DNA of 64,000 bases from Metellina segmentata (taxonomy: Eukaryota; Arthropoda; Arachnida; Araneae; Tetragnathidae), in NCBI GenBank assembly GCA_947359465.1, contig CANAIC010000159.1, forward strand, positions 1 through 64,000, written 5' to 3'. Shown piece by piece: positions 61,256-64,000 of the stretch (position 1 is the first letter of the stretch; every line of letters begins with the position of its first letter). The notes under the pieces are model-generated. The model did not search any database, was not told the DNA's origin, and saw nothing but the letters and a program-made list of their open reading frames with translations. A program made the position numbers and the translations under genes.

Positions 61256-62497
61256 ATGGATAACGCATCGTTTCAAATGGGGAACGTTTTTGAAATGAAG
61301 AGGCTCGACGAACATATCGAAACTCTCACTCCAAGCCAGAAGGAGATTGTACACTTGGTTAAAGATTTCATCGAGAATCCTCGTAATATGGTGCTTCTCG
61401 TTTCAGGGGGACCCGGCACTGGAAAAACATATACTGTGACGAGTACGCTAGACTTGATCGAAACGAAGCAATTGCGCATGGCCCCGACGGCTCGCATCGC
61501 TCAAAAGATTCAAGGCCGAACAATCCACTCGGCTTTGAAACTTAACTGGAATTCTGGATCGGTATTGAAAAGGCTCGAGGAGTTGCTCGAGCACGAAACA
61601 GATTTAAATCGGTGTATCGAAGAGAGTCGAGTGCTCGAGAGCACGTTTTACTATAACGAGGATCCCTCCATTATCGTACTCGATGAACTCGGAATGGTTC
61701 CGTTTTGGTTGCCCTATCAAATTATTAATTATTTTTTCAATCGGTCTCGAAAATCCATTCTTTTTATAGGAATGGGGGACATGCATCAATTGCGACCCGT
61801 GCGATCGCTGCGAAATTTATTTGGAGTCATTAATTTAGAAGACACGTTCGAAACTCATCGTCTCATCTTGAAGGAGAGTAAACGGTTCCTTCCAGACTAC
61901 GAGCTGATCGTGGATCGGCTGCGGGAGTTTGTCGATCGAAACGACCCCACTGGACTCTTGGGTTTTATCTGCTCAACGTTTCCAGTCGTCGAATCTATAA
62001 ATGGGGACCACTTGAAGCAATGTACTCGAGCGCTCGTATTTCGAAACACCACCGTGGACCGGTATAACGACTACTATGTCAAAAAAATGTGCGGAGGGCC
62101 TATTCAACGGTTGTTTGAGATGGATTTTAACAAAAATCAACTGTGTCGTCAGAAGTTTACGGACGTGAAATCGGGTTGTAAGATTTTCGTGACCCAAAAC
62201 AATTGCTCGGAGGTGACGAACGGGACGGCTCTAGTGTTTCGAGCGTATTCCGCAGAAAGAGACAAGTTAGAATGCGTCGAACCTGAAACGAATCGCATCG
62301 TGCGGGTGGGACGCAACGGGAGTGGAAAATTTCCAATCACGTTGGGATTTGCATCCACCATACACAAGTTTCAAGGTGACACAATCAATGACGAAGCCAT
62401 TATCATAGACTTTGACGAGAGCGAAGACGTGAATCTCATGTACACGGCATTAAGCAGGGTTCGTACCATGAAACAAATCCTCGCAATCGCTTTGTAG
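61256..62497 (+). CDS. Pif1/RecD-like superfamily 1 DNA helicase (413 aa)
   Basis: Walker A GGPGTGKT (51-58); motif Ia MAPTARIAQKI (75-85) and TIHSAL; Walker B IIVLDEL (139-145); motif III GMGDMHQLRPV (172-182); C-terminal motif V FASTIHKFQGD and motif VI YTALSRVRT. These define the 5'-3' SF1B Pif1/RecD group, and small viral versions exist in several arthropod DNA viruses as a second helicase. It probably unwinds DNA in replication or recombination. Intact, full-length for a viral minimal helicase. Confidence 0.92.
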   Translation: MDNASFQMGNVFEMKRLDEHIETLTPSQKEIVHLVKDFIENPRNMVLLVSGGPGTGKTYTVTSTLDLIETKQLRMAPTARIAQKIQGRTIHSALKLNWNSGSVLKRLEELLEHETDLNRCIEESRVLESTFYYNEDPSIIVLDELGMVPFWLPYQIINYFFNRSRKSILFIGMGDMHQLRPVRSLRNLFGVINLEDTFETHRLILKESKRFLPDYELIVDRLREFVDRNDPTGLLGFICSTFPVVESINGDHLKQCTRALVFRNTTVDRYNDYYVKKMCGGPIQRLFEMDFNKNQLCRQKFTDVKSGCKIFVTQNNCSEVTNGTALVFRAYSAERDKLECVEPETNRIVRVGRNGSGKFPITLGFASTIHKFQGDTINDEAIIIDFDESEDVNLMYTALSRVRTMKQILAIAL

Positions 62498-62554
62498 AAG
62501 AAGAAAAAAATACCGACCTTGGTTTGCAATTGTTGCAAGAAAGAAATATTCATC

Positions 62555-62585
62555 CGGCGACAGGATGTTATACATCCTGTCGCCG
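62555..62585. promoter_or_regulatory. 31-bp palindrome upstream of the second kinase-like copy
   Basis: Same sequence as 54,500-54,530, including downstream repeats and TATTTATAAGG. Confidence 0.65.
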
Positions 62586-62746
62586 AAGGTCGACCGGATG
62601 TATAACATCCTGTTGCCGAAGGTCGACCGGATGGGGTAGAAGGTATTTATAAGGACTGGTAATGCTATCTATTGCCTCACAATCACAAACGTTCTCTTGT
62701 GAAAGCTGTCTGCTCTTCTTCAGAGACGTTACGTTAAACCTTCACC

Positions 62747-63389
62747 ATGCGTCAATTGATTGAAATTCAAGCTTCGTTCGTGGGGATTGGTAAAAACCGA
62801 CTTCGCCAAGAGTCTCGGCTGTTCGTGGGTGGTGGAGGATTACCTCTCGATGTTTGATGACTTTTCTCTAGAGGAGACTACCATGACCAAACTCCTCTTG
62901 AGAATAGAAAATTACGTGGGAAAAATCGACGCGATGATTCGGATGAACCACGAGAACAACGAAAAAATGATGATTGTTGCAGCTCGCAGTCCTCTGGTCT
63001 CTCTCATTCAATTCCAAGAGGATGGTTTCTCGACGGAAGATATCAGTCGGATGGCTCAGTACTATGAGATGCGCCTTCGACAGATTGGAATCGACGAAGT
63101 GCACATTTTGGACTACGGAGACTCGATCGCATATAGTGACTTTTTTAGCAAGAACGGGTACTTGCAAATGGTGCGACGAGGCCGAGAATTTGATTTGCAA
63201 AAGTATACCGATGAGAAAACGTATGTCACGTTTTTCGAGCAGGTCGAAAGAGAAAAGCACCAATGGTTGAGAGAAATCGTTTCCAACTTTATAGCGTACC
63301 ATCCCATGACTTATATGGGATTTGAGAAACGGGACGTAGAAGTAGCGATGATTTTGCTTAAGGACTTGGAAGTGGTCCTCTGGGAATAG
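62747..63389 (+). pseudogene. Frame-shifted kinase-like copy
   Basis: Relative to 54,692 it has one extra A in the A run encoding the Lys of the P-loop (about 62,792-62,796), which puts the remaining ~200 codons out of frame with the original ATG. The rest is ~97% alike and open in the new frame, so the loss is recent, or the protein starts internally at 62,760 without a P-loop start. Confidence 0.8.
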
Positions 63390-63415
63390 AGGATGAAGAG
63401 TTGGTAAATACTAAA

Positions 63416-63475
63416 AAAACCCTCTCACGAACCGACTCGACTCGGAGGAGTCGAGTGGGTTCGTGAGAGGGTTTT
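63416..63475 (+). terminator. Hairpin 1, second copy
   Basis: Stem extended by AAAAC/GTTTT relative to 55,417, making it longer and perfect through the outer part. Confidence 0.6.
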
Positions 63476-63592
63476 GTTTTTCAAGTTTTACTTCACCAAA
63501 AACAACCAACCTCTTTGTCAACCAATATGTCATGTAACTCAATGTCAAAATATTATTTGAATGTCTGTATTATATGGTTTCAATAAATAAAT

Positions 63593-63669
63593 AAAAAAAA
63601 AAGCCACTTCTCACAAACTCACTTGAGTCGGAGGACTCGAGATGAGTTTGTGAGAAGTGGCTTTTTTTT
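63593..63669 (+). terminator. Hairpin 2, second copy
   Basis: Flanking A and T runs directly continue the stem. Tandemly repeated again at 63,857. Confidence 0.6.
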
Positions 63670-63856
63670 TAAATTAGGTTAGTAACCAACGTTGATTGAG
63701 TGTTTAAAAAAATAATCAATATCTTAGCCCCTGGATACTCAAGACAAATAGAACGTGGGTTATTATATATATCAACCAATATGACATGTAACTCAATGTC
63801 AAAATATTATTTGAATGTCTGTATTATATGGTTTCAGTAAATAAATAAAAAATTAT

Positions 63857-63927
63857 AAAAAAGCTACTTCTCACAAACTCACTTGAGTCAGAGGACTCGA
63901 GATGAGTTTGTGAGAAGTGGCTTTTTT
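63857..63927 (+). terminator. Hairpin 2, third copy
   Basis: Part of a ~255-bp direct repeat (63,510-63,765 and 63,770-64,000). One stem change (GCTAC against GTGGC) keeps a G-U pair in RNA, hinting that RNA pairing matters. Confidence 0.6.
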
Positions 63928-64000
63928 TGTAAAATTAGGTTAGTAACCAACGTTGATTGAGTGTTTAAAAAAATCAATATCTTAGTCCCTGTATACTCAA

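Larger units (their letters stand above)
61999..63765. repeat. Second copy of the 1.8-kb helicase-end/kinase-like block
   Basis: Direct repeat of 53,937-55,778. The block spans the helicase 3' part, the palindromic promoter, the kinase-like gene and hairpins 1 and 2. Here the helicase is whole and the kinase broken; in the other copy the reverse is true. Confidence 0.93.

Noticed and set aside
60776..61354. Full 192-codon reading of the minus-strand ORF opposite the helicase start
   Set aside because: The first ~39 codons overlap the helicase N-terminal region antisense; the internal ATG at 61,237 is preferred.

Overview
The window looks like part of a large nuclear double-stranded DNA virus of an arthropod, or an integrated copy of one. 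The genes are mostly intronless and compact, many with a TATA box 20-60 nt before the first good ATG. The recognisable cargo is typical of such viruses: a two-BIR plus RING inhibitor of apoptosis (IAP), a BRO-N-like protein, a Pif1/RecD-type helicase, a nucleoside-kinase-like P-loop protein, a HAD (FCP/SCP-like) phosphatase and many RING-finger proteins. No family-defining core gene (DNA polymerase, per os infectivity factors, capsid, RNA polymerase) lies here, so I do not name a family. Long TA microsatellites, a TTAA-targeting DNA transposon and one multi-exon gene show close contact with a eukaryotic host genome.

Layout. Bases ~7-41,820 form one giant inverted repeat. The left arm (7-22,652) and right arm (23,125-41,820) are near-identical and surround a 472-bp spacer. 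Each arm carries, from edge to centre: two paralogous proteins ending in a CtBP-type PxDL[S/R] motif; a BRO-N-like gene; a 391-codon gene; an acidic repeat protein; four RING genes (one only 52 codons); a 159-codon gene; a spliced Arg/Ser-rich gene; a 229-codon gene; decayed gene copies; a TA-cored palindrome; a 122-codon gene; and a tandem array of 501-bp units (7 on the left, 5 on the right). Only the left arm has a 2.8-kb Kolobok/Mutator-type transposon, so the arms are distinguishable DNA. Bases 41,820-64,000 are outside the palindrome. They hold a tandem segmental duplication (43.1-47.8 kb), a small CtIP/Sae2-type protein, RING genes, a tail-anchored tyrosine-rich repeat protein, the IAP, a DUF5662-like protein, the HAD phosphatase, the helicase, and a 1.8-kb block (helicase C-terminus plus kinase-like gene) duplicated at 53.9 and 62.0 kb.

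Most unusual content. (1) Four copies (two per arm) of a 59-nt sequence with every conserved element of a type III hammerhead ribozyme. Each is on the coding strand, downstream of a gene and directly after a DNA-encoded run of 15-19 A. Self-cleavage would leave mRNA ending in a template-encoded poly(A) tail. (2) A 114-residue protein that is essentially only the C-terminal domain of CtIP/Sae2, the cofactor that makes MRE11-RAD50 cut hairpin and blocked DNA ends, in a genome built from palindromes at three scales. (3) PLDLS/PLDLR motifs at the C-termini of two paralogous viral proteins. (4) A spliced SR-like gene with duplicated ~20-nt micro-exons.

How the parts may work together (inference): RING proteins and the IAP would manage host ubiquitin and cell-death responses; the PxDLS proteins may recruit the CtBP corepressor; helicase, kinase-like protein and CtIP-like protein serve DNA replication and repair; ribozymes and strong hairpins may define RNA 3' ends. 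Palindromes, decayed paralogues and tandem arrays show a genome that expands and contracts by recombination.
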